This document shows, in pieces, positions 33,301 through 45,610 of a stretch of 64,000 nucleotides of DNA. The stretch's first letter is position 1. The number at the start of each line of letters is the position of its first letter. The notes beneath the pieces are model-generated. The model worked only from the letters and a program-made list of their open reading frames with translations, did not search any database and was not told the DNA's origin. This DNA is from Nigrospora sphaerica (lineage: Eukaryota; Ascomycota; Sordariomycetes; Amphisphaeriales; Apiosporaceae). A program made the translations under genes and the position numbers. The DNA is taken from NCBI GenBank assembly GCA_018287875.1, contig JAGVVL010000001.1, forward strand, positions 4,464,001 to 4,528,000, read 5' to 3'.

Positions 33301-36070
33301 ACACGACGTCGCCATACGCCTGGGTGAGCGGAGGCAGGCAAAGAAAACGTAGGTAACTCAGGTTCGCATGGCCCCAAGGCGCGACGACAGCCGGCTGCAG
33401 CGGAGCCAGGGCGACTCTTGGTACGCACTGAGCTCGCGAGGCAACCCGCCTCGGCACGTCGTTCAAGGACCGACACGCTAACTGCTAGGCTACCATACCT
33501 CGATGGAACAGGTTCAATGTTTCCTTTGCATCGACGCCGGACCGGGGACAGGCTTGGACTGCCACCAGGCCAGTGCAGTGGATAGCGACCATCCGGGAAA
33601 AGCAATTGTTGGGCCCAAAGTCATGCGTGATTTAGGGGGACCCGCCGCTTACGACCTCGTCAGAAGAAACATGAAATCCGACTTGTCGGATGTCTGGCGG
33701 AATGATCTGGGTCACCACGAGATCGGTCCCGGAGGTTCTCCGTGAACACCCAGCAACAACCCAGAACCGGGCGTTCCTTGCGCACCAGGGGCCACGACTA
33801 TTTAGGTTTGATTCAGTCGTCGAGCTGAAGAATCCCGGCGTGGCTACACAGCGGCTCGTGGAGTCCATGTGTCTGTCCGGAGGAAGCAAATATAACTACA
33901 TGCGCATGGGTTGGCACACGTGCGTTGCGGCTTGGGAGGGGCGGTGCCCACTCGTCTGCGAGCCAGATGAGGTTGCCCGCATCGGGTACAAGGAAGCACG
34001 GCAAACCGAGAAGGATGCCTGCCGTAGCTTGCTGGGGGTGTGGAAGCTAACGAATGTCCTCGACAAGGTCTCAGAGGGAACCCGTGAGGAAGAGTAGCGC
34101 CCCCCCCCCCAAACGCCAACGCCAACGACCAGTGTGAGAGCGGTCCAGGGTCGAGCAGGGTCTTCGCCTCTTGTTGCTTTCCTCCCTTCTTCCGCTTTCC
34201 ATTTGCCGAGGGGTGCTGTCTTGCCCCAGTGACGACAACTCCACGTATCTCATCCATCCACCCTAAAGGGCCGCATAACCCTGGATCCCTCGTGGTGTGG
34301 GCGGCCGCGGAGGTGCGAGTGTCTGGTTATGTAGTGTAAGAGTACCTCAAATTGAAAGTTGGGACGAAGTACCTACCTTACCTATTATGGATGGATACCT
34401 ACTTTACATACTCAGGTACTTACTTACCTTACTTACAAAACCTATACAGTAAGTGCGATTGATTAGGAAGAAGGCCACGCGCAGAGAGGTTGAACACATC
34501 CATACCCACCCGGTTAGTGCAGTTTGCTGCCCCTGTATCGTTCGTTTCGCCATGGACTGGTTCTCGCCTACCCTTGCTTCCTTTTTTTTTTGCAGTTGTT
34601 TTCTTCCACAGTCCCATGGCCGATGCATGCACACTGCAATATTCGTCCTTCGCCTGCATGGGGTTCCAGAACGGAGCTAATGGACTGGAGCAGTTGGTCG
34701 CGTACGCTTCTTTCCACCCGTAGGTACCTAAGTAGGTGGGCGAGGGTAAGAAGCGGTAGGGTACTTTACCTACTTACCTACCTCTATACGTACTACTAGT
34801 ACTTTTGACGGCTCGAGGGGGTGGACAGGGGGCGGCCTAACAGACGGGGGGCTTGACTTCCACTTGTTATATGTAAGATGATGTAGTCGGTTACCTGCAA
34901 GGGCCGGCTAGGCGAGGCAGTAACGGAACGGAGCAAAGAAGGCCCTGAGAGGATCCGAAATAGAGACCAAGACCCAGTAATCCTGGGTTCACAGGTGCGG
35001 GTTACATCCCATAAGGGAGGCGTCCCGTCTGTGCTAACAACATGCGGCCGGGTGGTCACACTAACCAAGTAATGTAGGTACCTCCCACTCCCCTTCGAAC
35101 CGGGGCTGTTAATAACCTTCCCAAAGGTGACCTTGGCAGGTACCTCTTTCCACCCCCCTAACGGCCAGGACCCATACAACGCACGCCGACGGCTTTGCGT
35201 CCCCACCCGTGGCTTTTTCCTCTTTGCTTTCCCTACTCTGTCGCCCGCTCATGTACCCTCCTACCTTACCCTCCTACCACCTATCCTCCTCCCGACCAAC
35301 AACAGGCGATCCGACATGCCTGTAGAGACAGACACGGAAAGTTGAAGAAGGAAAACACGATCCATTAGTTTGGTTCCCTGCTTGCCTCCTGCTCACGCCC
35401 GTTTCTTCCGGGTAAGGCTGTATATATTGTCGAGTGGGAGACCTCAACGCCCCCCCCTGTTTCCCTACGCTCGTTTCCTGCGTCGCTCGCTCCCTCCTTC
35501 TTTCCCTCCGCCTCGCCGGTTTAGGCTCATTTGGCGCACCCCTACGGTTCCTCGACGCCTGGCGCCCACGCAACACAAGATTAAAGTCTCCCTGCAACGC
35601 CCGTTTGGCACATGGCACTGGCGAGCAAGCCGGGATCCAGTTAGTGAGCGCCAGCAAGACCAGACGAGAGGCAGAGCCCTGGAGGGCTACTCCATTTGAG
35701 TTTGGCCGGCTGCACTTCGATTGGCCCCTACCAGTACTTCTGTGGTAATTGCGTGACACGCGGGCTCTTAAACCGACGACATTTCCACGCTCACGCGTAC
35801 CCGTTGCAGTCGTCGGCTGACTCGCCGTCGTCTCGCCTTTACTGTTGGCCGGGAGCCAGCTTCTCTACTTATAATACGTCGGTAACGCGAGCTGTGCTCG
35901 GCCAGCCCGTCCATCCATTGTCGGTTCCGCCGCGGCAGCAACATCACTCGCGCCCAGAACCACCCACGACCGCCCGTCCCGCCCCTATTTCGGACCCGAA
36001 CCCCGCGTCCGCCCACCCTCCCGCCTTGGACGGCGACGGCGGCGACCCCATCCGCCCCATGTCTTGCACC
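30381..36070. other. Longest gene-free stretch (5.7 kb), upstream of both spermidine synthase and G-alpha
   Basis: No gene that I can defend. It contains an 18-base G run at 30920-30937, an AT-rich part at about 31080-31260, an 11-base C run at 34100-34110, and dense TACCTA/TAGGTA motifs at 30785-30808, 32789-32820, 34366-34450 and 34722-34799. A Cys-containing open frame on the minus strand (33028-33315) is discussed under findings. The last 600 bases before 36071 are pyrimidine-rich and probably hold the G-alpha promoter and 5' UTR. A decayed mobile element cannot be excluded. Confidence 0.5.
30495..30502 (-). promoter_or_regulatory. Possible TATA box of the spermidine synthase gene
   Basis: TTTTATAT on the plus strand reads ATATAAAA on the minus strand, about 115 nt upstream of the start codon of the spermidine synthase gene. 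Position and sequence are reasonable for a TATA element. Confidence 0.4.
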
Positions 36071-37471
36071 ATGTGTTTCAAGAGCAGGAAGACGGACGAG
36101 GAGGGCCTCAACCGGTCGCGCGAGCTCGACAAAGTCATCCGCCAAGATGAGAAGCGCTTAGCCAGGGAGGTTAAGCTGTTGCTTCTAGGTACGAGACGCC
36201 ACGGCCGTGCCCTGTCTCGGATATGTGCTGCACCGCATGCTAACTCCGGTTTTTGTTTCCGCCTACAGGAGCCGGCGAGTCGGGAAAGTCGACGGTCCTC
36301 AAGCAGATGAAGTTGATTTACGCCCAAGGCTTCACCAAGAACGAGAGGCTCGAGGGCAAGCCCGTGGTTTTCAACAACGTTGTGCATTCTATGAGGACCA
36401 TTTTCGACGTCATGTCTGACCAGGGCATCGAGTTCGAGAATAAGGAGAACGAGGTAAGAAGCCTTTTCCGTTGCGCCTTCCGGTGGACGCCTCTTTCGAA
36501 TCGCGAAGCTCTAACCGGGGCTCGCTGCGATACAGAAGAACCAAGCACTGGTTCTAGCCGATCACGAAATTTCCCCCAACGACCCGCTGCCAGAATCATT
36601 CCTCGAACCGATCAAATCCCTTTGGGCTGATGCCGGCGTTCAAAAGGCCATCCTCAAGGGAAACGAATACGCTCTCCACGACAATTTGGGATAGTAAGTA
36701 GTGCGCGACTCGTCCGATGCTTATTTTTTCTCCCCTTGGCGCCAGCCAGCCTCAAGGGGGGGGGAAGGGGGTGCACAAATGGCATGGCTGACGACTTGGG
36801 TGCCCACAGCTTCTGCAACGACCTCGATCGAATTTGGGCCAAAGGCTACGTCCCCGACGACCAAGATCTCCTGCGCTCGCGACTTCGGACGACGGGTATC
36901 ACCGAGACCATTTTCGACCTTGGCCAGCTCACATACCGCATGTTCGACGTCGGTGGACAACGGTCAGAGCGCAAGAAGTGGATACACTGTTTCGAAAACG
37001 TGAACTGTTTGCTGTTCCTCGTGGCCATCAGCGGCTACGACCAATGCTTGGTGGAGGACAAAGATGGCGTAAGTCTACCACGGCTGCGTGGGAGGAGGAC
37101 TGGCAGTGGCTAACGGCAGCCGGCAGAACCAAATGAACGAAGCTCTGATGCTGTGGGAGTCGATCGCCAACTCGCACTGGTTCACCAAATCGGCTCTCAT
37201 CCTTTTCCTTAACAAGATGGATCTCTTCAAGGAGAAGATCGCAATAAGTCCCATTACCAGCCACGGCTTTGTCGACTACCAAGGCCCCGTCGACGATTGG
37301 AAACAAGCCAGCAAGTACTTCATGGACAAATTCAGGGCGCTGAACCGGAACCCCGAAAAGGAGATTTATGGCCACTTTACCAATGCGACCGATACCAACC
37401 TGCTCAAGATTACCATGGGCTCGGTACAAGACATGATAATCCAGCGCAACCTGAAACAGCTCATCTTGTGA
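36071..37471 (+). CDS. gna-2: Heterotrimeric G-protein alpha subunit, fungal group II (GNA-2 type)
   Basis: Five exons, 36071-36188, 36269-36453, 36536-36693, 36810-37068 and 37127-37471, encode 354 residues. It is a membrane-attached GTPase that relays receptor signals. The G1 P-loop is GAGESGKST at residues 40-48, followed by [13 protein letters not shown] (switch I Arg/Thr), [13 protein letters not shown] (switch II with catalytic Gln), FLNKMD (G4; most relatives have NKID) and FTNATDT (G5). The protein begins [11 protein letters not shown] with Cys2 as a palmitoylation candidate and lacks a myristoylation Gly. An in-frame ATG four codons upstream (36059) exists, but the downstream one matches the family start. 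The C-terminus is QRNLKQLIL, with no Cys at position -4, so it is not a pertussis-toxin type. These features match group II (GNA-2) and not GNA-1 or GNA-3. Introns are 80, 82, 116 and 58 nt, all GT-AG. Confidence 0.95.
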
Positions 37472-40272
37472 GTCCAGCGCCTGCATGTACCTACCTACGT
37501 CCCACTTCATTACCCATTTTGCAAGCGCAACCCGGGGCATGGCCCCGAGCGGTGCCAACAGCCCGTTTCGTTGCAAGATGGCATATTTTCTCTTTTGAAT
37601 AAAACATGTTCGTGGCCATGGACTAAGAGCTCCAGCTGAGATAACCCAAAAGGATATAGAATACCTGGAGAGCGCACTGGGGCGCCTCGGTATCGTGGAG
37701 CATCCGTCCCCGGCCCCTGTGCCATGGTGGCGTATCTACTACCATTCCCCGTCGTCGACCGTCTTGTCCGGCATAGCTGCCTCGCGCCGGCCCGTCCACC
37801 TGGTCCGACCGTCGTACCCGACTGGCATTTGCCTACAGCGACTCGAGCGTTTACCTATGTAGCCAAAAATTGATGATTTGGACTAGCGAAGGAGCCAGGC
37901 AGGGCTATTGATACCCATTGCTCGAGAGGAGAAGGAACCAAACAAAAAAAAACCCTCCCCCACATACGACGGAAAAGTCAACTCAGCAACACCCATATTA
38001 TTTCCATTTTCTCCAATACGTACTTGGGCGATAGCGACCCGGATACGGGCACTCGGCACGGATCAAGGCCGGGCGGGCAGTGGATGCGTCACGACCTTTT
38101 TTTATTCCCTTTCACCAGCTCTGTCGCTTACTATTTTAGGGTTCTCAGCTCACGATCGATACCTCTTTATTTTTGGCCGGGGACGGGCTTTTGGCTGGTT
38201 ATGATGTATGATGTTGTAGCGCCATCTGATGTATGCATATCCGAGTTATGTATATCTGTATATACTTGAAGATCTAATGGCACCCCGAGTGATGAACCTG
38301 GAACTGCCGTGTGCTGCACTTCTCGTCCTCTACATGCGACGAGCTCGCAAACTTTCTATGCATCCAGCATAAGGGATTTTTGGTGTGCTATCCTAATAGC
38401 AACAATAAATGTCAATTTTCAACGCCGGGCCACCGGTACATACCATATAGCATGAAAACTTCCTACTACACGCTCCAGCTATGACTAAGATTTGCACTTA
38501 AGTGTGGCGTGAGTACTCCCCAGCCCCCGAAGCTTCATTCACGTCTGCTAATTGGTCTCCTTAAGATTCCAATAAAACCGCCATTTATTGGTGGTGTTCG
38601 GATCGATAGCCGTGCCGCCGTCGTGAGCGGCGACTCTTTGGGGAGCTTCTCTCAAATAAAATCGATGTTGGTCGCTGAGAATAGGGCACACCTGGTCCAA
38701 GATGCAGTTACTTGCTAAGCGAGCGTCGCGTTGGGGGTCCCCTTGCGGGCGTCTGACTTGCACGTACATCTCTCCGTCTCATCTGTTCTCTCGAAGACGT
38801 TGCCCGGCCACGTGTTTTCGGATGATACCACCGGCCTTTTCAGTTCAGGCAAGCACCGTCAGTCCCCTACCGCTCGACGAGGACGAGGAGTCCGGTTTCC
38901 CGGGTCTACCCACCCAAGCGTGATGCAGGGAGCGAGGAAAGCATGGGCAGGCAAGGGGTTTGCGCCGTCCACGCGCAGCCGCCGGACAGAAGAGCATGGG
39001 TGGGTGGTTGCGTGCTGGCTACGGGTGGCGGAACGGACAGCGACCGCACGGATAGCACAGAGGGATTATCCATGGTCATTCCGTACAGACGTGCGAGGAT
39101 GGAAGTGCCGGGTCTGTCTGGCCAGACGCGTGTGCTTTCTCTTGTCAGAAAGTATGCAACAGAGGGTCTCCCTGTATAGCATATTTCCCGTTACATTCTG
39201 TATGGAGTCGTGAACCCACGGATCCCCGAGAACCCGACGGTGGCCATACGGAGCGAACCAATCAGCACCAAGGCCAAGTGACCTTCATTACCGGCGGAGG
39301 GCTACGCACACATCCAATGATCCCGATGTGGATGCATACAGGGGACGTTGTAGGCAGTCAGTCGTTGTTAACAGCCCTGGCTCGTCACAAGTCAAGGTGG
39401 TGTACACCCAGCCATGTAAGTACTGTGCACGTATCTGCATCTACGCGTGGTATGTGGAAGAAGTAAACTACTTAGATACTGAATCGCGACTGCTCTGTAC
39501 ATACCTGGGCAAACAGCGCATGGACGGATGCATATACCCCATTCATGCCTCGGTACTTACAAGTTGGGGTTTGTGTCGTACGTCTGCGACTACGCAGTAC
39601 GGCCACGAAGCGGATGAACCATGATACTGCAAGTTGGACGGTATCCATGGGTGCCTGGCGCCTCCCTCCGCCACGGGAAGAAATACTGGTTAGAGCAAGC
39701 AGCGCGCTAGAGCTCGAGAGTTCGGCTACTACATCTTCCCTAGATGTACCTACTGTCCGTATCAATGAGATGGGAGGGGAGGGGACAGGGAAACCATAAT
39801 AGCAGCCCGAACAAGAAGCTGACCACAACCTCTCTCATTGGAGCATAACCTAGCTAATACGCCCATTGCCACAGGCTGCCTGTCTGCCCACGTAGCCTTC
39901 CGGTTGGTGTGACCATGGAGGGGGGAAACCTGAGTGCTCAAGCAGGAGAGGTAATAGAAGGCACAGGTTTTTGTTTACGGGTCAGTCGATCCCCGTGTAA
40001 TTGTCAATATCGTGCAAGACTTGGAAGTTCCATGCCACCAGCTGGTCCGGCGCGTCGCAACTATCCGTTCGTTTCGACAGTCATCCCGCTTCTTCCCCTC
40101 CTCCTTCCTTCCCATCGTCATCGTCCCCCACTCAGGTCTGTCCGAACGCCAAGGAACCGGCCCCTGGCTGTTGGTGGTTCCATTCCAGCATCCGACACTG
40201 TCCCGCCCCACTCCGATGGTCAACCACAACAACACGCTCAGCTGTCACCTCTAGGCCTAGTAGGCGTCTATC
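37472..40272. other. Intergenic between G-alpha and GH3 beta-glucosidase
   Basis: About 2.8 kb. The first kilobase is AT-richer 3' flanking sequence (for example 37930-38480). The remainder is upstream sequence of the GH3 gene. Short open frames here have no motif. I see no gene, RNA gene or large repeat. Confidence 0.5.
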
Positions 40273-43200
40273 ATGAGCGGAAACGCAACGTCGCTCGACG
40301 GCGGCAAAGACCCGAGCGCCGAGCCCATGGTTGGGTCCGTCGCCACGCCTCGGACTGGACAGCCTGCCCGGGGCGTCCTGGGCAAACCCGGCGTCTTCGT
40401 CACGAGGCGTTGGCGAGTCATCGCCGTCGTTGTCTGCATCGCACTGCTGGGGCTTCTGGGCCTCGTTGCACTTAGAAACCGCGGGAACCCAGTCTCGTGC
40501 AGCGCAAACAGCTGTCAAGAGGGCCACGAATCCAGAGCCATCATCGATGATACATACTTCTATGGCCAGTCCAACCCTTACTACCCCTCTCGTAAGCAGT
40601 TGCTCCCCCAAGGGCCTTGCCGGGATACTGACATGGAAGCTGCAGCCGCTGCGCCGAGGGGTGCCGCATGGTCCGAGGCTTACAAAAAGGCCGACGCCCT
40701 AGTCCGGAACATGACCATCGAGGAGAAAGTCGGCCTGACCACTGGCTCTGCCGCGCCGACCAGCTGCTCTGGCAACATAGCCCCCATCCCACGCCTCGGC
40801 TTCCCAGGTCTGTGCCTGAGCGACGCGGGCAATGGGCTCCGCGGGACCGATTTCGTCAGTGGTTGGCCCAGTGGCATCCATGTTGGGGCCAGTTGGAACC
40901 GGCCCCTCGCCGGGCAGAGAGCCGCCGGCATGGGCCAGGAGTTTCGTGCAAAGGGTGTCAATGTGGCTCTGGGTCCCGTCGTTGGACCTCTCGGACGCGT
41001 CGTTGTTGGCGGCCGCATCTGGGAAGGCTTTTCTGTCGACCCTTGCCTGTCCGGTGCTCTGGCAGCCGACACGGTCCGGGGGATACAATCTGTCGGCGTC
41101 ATAGCCAGCACCAAGCACTTCATCGGCAACGAGCAGGAGACGAACCGCGTGCCAGCCTCGAATACGGAGGCCGTCTCGTCCAACATCGACGACAAGACCA
41201 TGCACGAGCTATATCTCTGGCGAGCCGGCACTCCGCACTGCTCGTCGTCCACACGCTGACCTTGCATGCCAGGCCTTTCCAGGATGCGGTTCGTGCGGGC
41301 ACGGGAAATATCATGTGCAGCTACAACAGGATAAACAACAGCTATGGGTGTCAGAACTCACTTGCTCAGAATAAAATCTTGAAGGATGAGCTGGGCTTCA
41401 TGGTGAGTTTCTTCTACCATCTGACCCTTTCCTAAGCGCTTCTACGAAATATTCTCAGAACAACGCTGACCGAAAGCTAGGGATTCATCGTTTCGGATTG
41501 TAAGCCCCCCGCTTAAATCTTCTAGGGGAACCGTATCCTGGCGGGCAAGGCCATCGAAATGAACGGCTCGGCTCGGCTCGGGCGCTTCCCCGGAGATGCC
41601 ACCAAAGACCAGCTATTAACTCTGCTATCGGTAGGGAGCGCGCAACATTCAGGCGTCGCATCCGCTCTAGCCGGGCTTGACATGGCTATGCCATCCTCAG
41701 GGTATTGGGGTAAAAAGCTGGTGGAGGCCGTGAAAAATGGTTCGGTTGCAGAGGCTAGGTTGGACGACATGGCCACCAGAATTGTTGCGACCTTCTACCA
41801 GATGAGGCAGGTCAGTGTTTCGGCAAGCAAGAGGTTCGCCCCGAGGGGCACTACCCCGAATGCCGATCTGGGCACTTATCGGACGCTTCTCATATTGTTT
41901 CCCACAGGATCAAGGATTTCCAGACCCTGGCGTTGGGATGCCACCAGACCTGACGAAACCACACAACATCGTCGACGCCAGGAATGTCTCTTCCAGACAA
42001 GTCCTGTTTGACGGCGCGGTGGAAGGCCACGTGCTCGTGAAGAACACTCGAAATGCACTTCCATTGAAAAAGCCGAGAATGCTTTCCCTATATGGCTATT
42101 CCGCCAGGAACCCGGATCGTAAGTAATACCCACAGCCGCTCTTTAGAAGCTGCCTCTCCGGAGGAATAGCTAAACCATCCCGTGCCCAGAGTGGAACTAC
42201 AACGCCGCCCACGGAGTCTCGGCCTGGAAGTTTGGCGGCGAATCAGCCTACCTCGGTCGAGATATCATCAACGCGTTCGCCCTCCAAGACATCGGCGACG
42301 CCCCGCAAATTGCGCCAAATGGCACGATAGTCAGCGGCGGAGGCTCAGGCGCATCAACGCCGGCCCATATCAGCTCGCCTTTCGATGCCATCAGTTCAAG
42401 GGCGTACGATGACGATACAGCTTTATTCTGGGACTTAATGAACCCAGAGCCCCAGGTGGATGCTGCGTCGGACGCTTGCCTTGTTTTAGTCAATGCATTC
42501 GCCTCCGAAGGGTATGATAGGCCAGGAACGCACGATGATTATAGTGATGGCCGTAAGTTCGCCGGCCTTTGGCCTTGTCGTTCTTGTCGGACCAAGATCT
42601 ACATGCGTCGTTGTGGTGAAAGAAACTAATGGGCGCCAAACAGTGATCCGACACGTAGCCAACAGCTGCAACAATACCATAGTCGTCATTCACAATGCCG
42701 GCGTCAGGCTCGTCGACCAGTTCATCGACCATCCCAATGTCACTGCAGTCTTGTTTGGCCACTTGCCTGGTAAGTGTGCATTGGGAACCGGTTGGCTCCC
42801 TTGGGTACCTGGACTTGTTCGACAGGCCTATCGGTGCCCGGCGGGTGTAGTCGGTGGCGAGCAGCCAGGCCCCGCTGAGAGTTGAAAACCATCATGTGCG
42901 GTTAGTTGCTAATGGCCGATATAGGGCAAGAATCAGGGCGAGCCCTTGTCTCGATCCTCTATGGGGAATCCAACCCGTCGGGCAAACTGCCCTACACGGT
43001 GGCTCGTAACGAATCCGACTACGGCGAGTTGTTGAGTCCTGACATGCCCGAGGGGATATTCACCAAGTACCCGCAGTCGAATTTCACCGAGGGCGTTTTT
43101 GTGGATTACCGACGGTTTGATGCCCAAGACATCGGCCCCCGCTACGAGTTTGGCTTCGGGCTGTCGTACACGACGTTCGAATATTCGAACCTCAAGATAG

Positions 43201-43574
43201 AAAGCAACAGTAGCGCGGATATCTCTTCGAGGTATACGACGAAGGAAACGGTCGAGGGTGGCCCGGTGGACCTGTGGGATACGTTGGTAACCGTCCAAGC
43301 CAGTGTCAGGAATACGGGCACGCGTGACGGTGCTGATGTAGCACAACTCTACTTGGGGGGTGTTGAAGGCGCCCCGGCTCGACAGCTGAGAGGGTTCGAC
43401 AAGCCGTTCATAAAAGCGGACGAGACAGCTACGGTCACGTTCGAGTTGAGCAGGCGAGACCTCAGCGCCTGGGACGTGGTCGCACAGAAGTGGCGCCTGG
43501 AGAAGGGCGTGCGCCAGATTTGGGTGGGGCCGAGCAGTCGGAGCCTCCCGTTGCACGGCAACTTTACGCTGTAG
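40273..43574 (+). CDS. GH3 beta-glucosidase with N-terminal membrane anchor
   Basis: Eight exons, 40273-41219, 41273-41402, 41481-41499, 41635-41810, 41908-42118, 42190-42552, 42644-42769 and 42925-43574, encode 873 residues. The enzyme releases glucose from cello-oligosaccharides or other beta-glucosides. Residues 1-48 are hydrophilic, and 49-67 form a transmembrane segment ([19 protein letters not shown]), predicting a type II membrane protein facing outward. GH3 N-domain signatures: [61 protein letters not shown] and GFIVSDWSAQHSG with nucleophile D365. The C-domain includes [15 protein letters not shown] and [21 protein letters not shown]. An Fn3-like module (VAQLYLGGV...LRGFDKPF) ends the protein. 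Intron 1 (41220-41272) is GC-AG with a GCTGACC branch; the others are [17 protein letters not shown] differs slightly from the commoner SPEGGRNWEGF. Confidence 0.92.
41220..41272 (+). other. GC-AG intron in the GH3 gene
   Basis: Exon 1 ends CTC TG and exon 2 begins G CCT TTC, giving HELYLWPFQDAV. The intron begins GCGAGC, has a GCTGACC branch and ends GCCAG. No GT nearby restores the frame. Without splicing the frame stops shortly after the junction. Confidence 0.75.
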
Positions 43575-45610
43575 TACGAGTTTGGGCTACGTGATGACTT
43601 GGGACGACTGGCCCGAAAGCGCCGAGTGAAGCAAGTAGTCGATGGGGGTTTTCCCACGTTGCGCACCCGAAAAGGAAGAGAAGAGGAGGAGGAGGAGGAG
43701 GAGGAGGAGGAGGAAGAGAAGCGGCTGAACTAGACGTACAGGGACGCACGCCACCCAGTGTCCTGCTCCATTCCACGGATGCCGTCTCATCCTATTTTTC
43801 CGTCATATACCTTGGGTGTCGTTTCATCCAATGTATTCCGTGCCGTGATCCCCGCGTGGTTTCGGCAGGGCTCTTGAGGCGGCACTCGGTGCGTCCATAC
43901 CTTTGATGGTACCTCTGCACCCATAGCTTCAAAGGGTTGGTACCTAAAGGCGATTCGTTGATGGCGTGACCGACATTGCCCGCCCACTCGACGTTTGGCA
44001 GTGGGCATGGTGTATCCCGTTGCTGCCCGTTGTCCGTTAGCATCCCGTGGCTCGCGCATGGGAACTGCGCATGCGGAACAGGCTCCAGCCATAGGTACCC
44101 ACCACCCGTTGGACGCAATCTCCAGCAGTGCGGAGCTACAATGTATTAGAACTGGGGACTGGCCCCACGTCTGGGCGGGGCGGCATCCATCCCGCGAGCA
44201 CCCGCGCGCACCCCCACCGTTCGGGGGGGCTACCTTTCGGATACCTGCAGAACGAGGATGCGGACGCGGGAACGAGGGCGACTCTTGGCGCCAGCCATGC
44301 TGTACTGGGTAGGTACTCGTGTAGGGGTTTTTTTTTTTAAACTCCCACTACCATGTCCTATGTTACAGCTGCTGCCCAACGGTCTTTGGCGTGGGACTGG
44401 GGCAAAAAAATGTCAAACTTGCCCACTATAGCGCCAGTACCAGCACCAGCACCAGCACCAGCAGCCGAGCCACCATACCCGAACGAGCCGACGAAGAGGT
44501 GCCGAGGGAATAGCCTCGAACGGGCTGGGCGCAGAATCTTAGGAAGGGAAGAAGGAAGGAAAGAGAGACCTCGGAGATGGAGCCATAGAAACTGCTCCAT
44601 TTGGGAGCGGGAGAGACGCGCCCCCCTTCCCCTCCCTCCTCCCCAACGCCCGCCTCAAGGGGCTGCTGCTAGCAGGGCATCCAATCAAAAGAGCCGCGAC
44701 GGTCATGGACATGGCGCGAGGGTGCGAGGGCGCGAGGGTGCTGAGAGGCGGTGCCGCCTCATCGGATCTCGCGCAAGCTCGATGCAACTGGACCCTCCGG
44801 CCTCTCGATTGACTTGATCTTGCATTTGGACACAGCAGGAGGCCTGGTCGCCCATGCAGTGCCGCGCAGCTAATTCGGCGGACCCAGGCCACCCGAGGAA
44901 TCCATGCACGCACGGGTGGGCGAGAGAAGGCATGGGACGGCATGTGTGTAGGCGCGTACTCCCTCCATCTCGGGGAGCCAGCCCATACGGGGCCATGTAC
45001 CTGTTCCATGACACCAGACCAACATCAACCTCCGGTAGGTAGGAAGTCTAACGCGACGACTAAGATAACTTGAGTTAGCCGTCCCCGGGCCTGCCCTGCC
45101 TGTCATTGTGAAGCTGCGAAAGCAATAGAGGGTGTGTAGATGTCGGGAGGGTGCTTTTTTGCCTTGCTTGCGGGCCCTTCCCCCCCTCCGTACCCTCCTC
45201 GACTGCCCAGCTTCAGAAGCTCAGCTTCCTCGCCTCCCTCTTTCCAAACGCACATAACACAAAACACATACAGGCCTACACACACTCACACACGTACATA
45301 CGCTCACACACACACTCACCCGCATACTTACACGTACGCGCACATATGCACATACTTACACACTGGCACACATAGGCACACACATACGCGCATGCACGCA
45401 CCGCATGCATGCACACCCTTCTTCCCCCGGCAGTCTCGGGCCGCAGAACGCATCCACCCATCGTCCTCTCTGCTCATCGTCGGCCTCGACGGCGACAGCC
45501 ACCGTCGCAGTAGACAAACCACGCGCCAGCGCACACCTCACCCTAACTAACTAAGCAACCCCCCCCCGGGGGTTGCCTACCGTTGCTGCGCCTGTCGTCG
45601 TCGTTGCCGC
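43575..45610. other. Intergenic upstream of the Zn2Cys6 gene
   Basis: About 2 kb. It contains a (GAG)n repeat at 43683-43713, a CCAGCA-type repeat near 44440-44462, and a CA-rich degenerate microsatellite at about 45249-45400. No gene is seen. The last few hundred bases are pyrimidine-rich and probably hold the 5' UTR of the transcription-factor gene. Confidence 0.5.
43683..43713 (+). repeat. (GAG)n trinucleotide repeat
   Basis: About ten uninterrupted GAG/AGG units, roughly 110 bases past the GH3 stop codon, possibly in the 3' UTR. Confidence 0.9.

Noticed and set aside
31500..34250. Transposon remnant
   Set aside because: Short open frames and somewhat different composition are present, but I can see no terminal repeats, transposase motif or target-site duplication, so no element is called.
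35085..35110. TTCGAA-centred palindrome resembling a tRNA T-arm
   Set aside because: Position 61 equivalent does not pair, and the remaining cloverleaf is absent.
43794..45530. CA- and TG-rich stretches considered as a CRISPR-like or telomere-like array
   Set aside because: They are degenerate microsatellites without regular spacers or a telomere unit.
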